Shown here piece after piece: positions 14,214-15,232 of a DNA stretch of 15,232 bases (position 1 is the stretch's first letter; each line of letters opens with the position of its first letter). The translations under genes and the position numbers were made by a program. Below the pieces are notes generated by a model. That model did no database searches. It was not told where the DNA came from and worked only from the letters and a program-made list of their open reading frames with translations. Source of the DNA: Streptomyces sp. NRRL WC-3549 (GTDB lineage: Bacteria > Actinomycetota > Actinomycetes > Streptomycetales > Streptomycetaceae); assembly GCF_000721935.1 (NCBI RefSeq), contig NZ_KL585391.1, forward strand, positions 999 to 16,230. Reading direction: 5' to 3'.

Positions 14214-15232
14214 CGACAGAGACCGCACGTTTCGACACCGCCTGGCAGGCGGCGCTCTCCCAGGCCGACCGGGCCGCAAGGACCGGGAGAGACGTCGTGC
14301 TGGCCCGAGACCTGCTGGGCCGGGCATCGCTGCTCATCGACGACGCCGAGAATCCGCTGCCGACGGACGGACCCGAAGTGGCTGACCGGCGTGCGGAGTT
14401 CGCTGCGGCCACTGCCCCGTTCACCGGCGTGGAGCCCGTACAGACGGCCAGATCGATGTTCGCGCCGGAGATCTTCTTCGAAGCGCCCGACCTGGTCGAG
14501 GTCAGCCCGCGCGGAGACGGTGTCGGCCGGGTCGCCGTGCTGGAGCGCACCGTCGTCGGCATGGACTGGCTCCGGGACACGACGCCCGACGCCGACGAAC
14601 CGCCTGATCTCCGGCGGGAACGCCGCGTCGCGCTCTACGGCTTCAAGGGCGGAGTGGGCCGCTCCACCGCCACCGCCGTACTGGCCAGGTACCTGGCCGA
14701 CCGGGGCCGGTGCGTGCTCGTCGTGGACCTGGACCTGGAGTCGCCCGGCGTCTCCAACCTCTGCTCCGACGAGGCGGGCAGGCCACGTCACGGGATCGTG
14801 GACCATCTGGTGGAAGCCGGGGTCGGCAACGCGGACGGTCTCGAACTGGTCGCACGGGCCTCGCTCCTGCCGCACAAGGGCAACGGAGAGGTGTGGATCG
14901 CCCCGGCCGGCGGACTGCCGCTGGAGGACGAGCCGTACGACTACCTCGGCAAGCTCAACCGCATCTACAGCGACCTGCCCGCGACCGAACCGGGCGGCAC
15001 GCCCCGCCCGTTCGCCGTGCGCCTCGAAGACGCGATCACCGCGTGCGAGGACCAGGTGGCGGAGCTGTCCCGGCGGCCCGACGTGGTGCTGCTCGACAGC
15101 CGGGCCGGGATCCACGACATCGCGGCCGTCACACTCACGCGGCTCAGCGGACTCGTGCTGCTGTTCGCCGTGGACAACCCTTCCACCTGGGAGGGGTACA
15201 GGGCGAGTTCAACCGGTCGTTGCAACACCGGG
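14210..15232 (+). CDS. MinD/ParA-like ATPase with KGGVGR variant Walker A (3' end outside window)
   Basis: 341 codons are seen, open to the right edge. The N-terminal 135 residues are a helical, acidic region without a known domain. The SIMIBI-class ATPase core begins at RRVALYGFKGGVGRSTATAVLARYL. The deviant Walker A, KGGVGRST (146-153), keeps the signature Lys146 but has Arg151 where MinD/ParA proteins have the phosphate-binding Lys. VLVVDLDLESPG (169-180) is the switch I-type strand, and PDVVLLDSRAGIHD (290-303, Asp296) is the Walker B/switch II. It belongs to the KGGVGR-motif variant ATPases; their cell role is not established to my knowledge. It is translationally coupled to the HEPN-like gene (ATGA), suggesting a sensor/effector pair. 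The last residues (from about 332) do not look like the family; reading one base off gives FNRSLQHR, so a frameshift or end-of-contig error near 15203-15208 is possible. Confidence 0.82.
   Translation, partial: MTTETARFDTAWQAALSQADRAARTGRDVVLARDLLGRASLLIDDAENPLPTDGPEVADRRAEFAAATAPFTGVEPVQTARSMFAPEIFFEAPDLVEVSPRGDGVGRVAVLERTVVGMDWLRDTTPDADEPPDLRRERRVALYGFKGGVGRSTATAVLARYLADRGRCVLVVDLDLESPGVSNLCSDEAGRPRHGIVDHLVEAGVGNADGLELVARASLLPHKGNGEVWIAPAGGLPLEDEPYDYLGKLNRIYSDLPATEPGGTPRPFAVRLEDAITACEDQVAELSRRPDVVLLDSRAGIHDIAAVTLTRLSGLVLLFAVDNPSTWEGYRASSTGRCNTG

Noticed and set aside
14171..15115. Minus-strand open frame of 314 codons
   Set aside because: Antisense to the KGGVGR ATPase, whose Walker motifs are clear. 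The reverse product has no recognisable features.

Overview
The window is high-GC DNA with actinobacterial signatures. Most codons have G or C in the third position, GTG starts are used, and genes often overlap at ATGA or GTGA. It also carries an XRE/DUF5753 plus DUF397 regulator pair and an anti-sigma-like histidine-kinase-fold ATPase of the kind abundant in Streptomyces. Streptomyces or a close relative is the best guess. No rRNA, tRNA, CRISPR array, insertion sequence or integrase was seen.

The backbone is a type 2 BREX (phage growth limitation, Pgl) locus. At the left edge, reading leftwards, is most of pglY (1-3829, the large P-loop ATPase; its 3' end and any pglZ lie outside the window). 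Upstream of it on the same strand is an unrecognised 526-residue coiled-coil protein (3989-5569). The adenine-specific methyltransferase gene pglX lies at 9795-13514 on the same strand. No pglW or pglZ is in the window. A 12-base element is shared exactly by the pglX and pglY upstream regions, with a second 7-base match at identical spacing, which suggests common control.

Between pglY and pglX sits accessory DNA. It holds a frameshifted histidine-kinase-like ATPase pseudogene (5773-6199, minus) and a rightward three-gene overlapping operon (6393-8447). That operon encodes a small type-VII-secretion-like protein with a YxxxD tail motif, a 463-residue protein with a helical T7SS-like N-terminus and a lysozyme/transglycosylase-like C-terminus, and a 110-residue three-helix membrane protein that could be its immunity partner. 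Next come an XRE/DUF5753 regulator and a DUF397 protein (8699-9744). Related GATACA-type sites precede both the ATPase pseudogene and the XRE gene. A strong hairpin closes the convergent DUF397/pglX junction.

To the right of pglX and divergent from it is a two-gene operon. It encodes a small HEPN-like protein (13674-14213) and a MinD/ParA-like ATPase with the variant Walker A sequence KGGVGRST (14210 to the window end, incomplete). Its position beside pglX makes it the best candidate here for a little-described defence or signalling module. The last 30 bases of the window look frame-disrupted in the ATPase gene.

The middle of pglX is much poorer in GC than its start. The change comes just after the catalytic NPPY motif, as expected if target-recognition sequence was exchanged by recombination.
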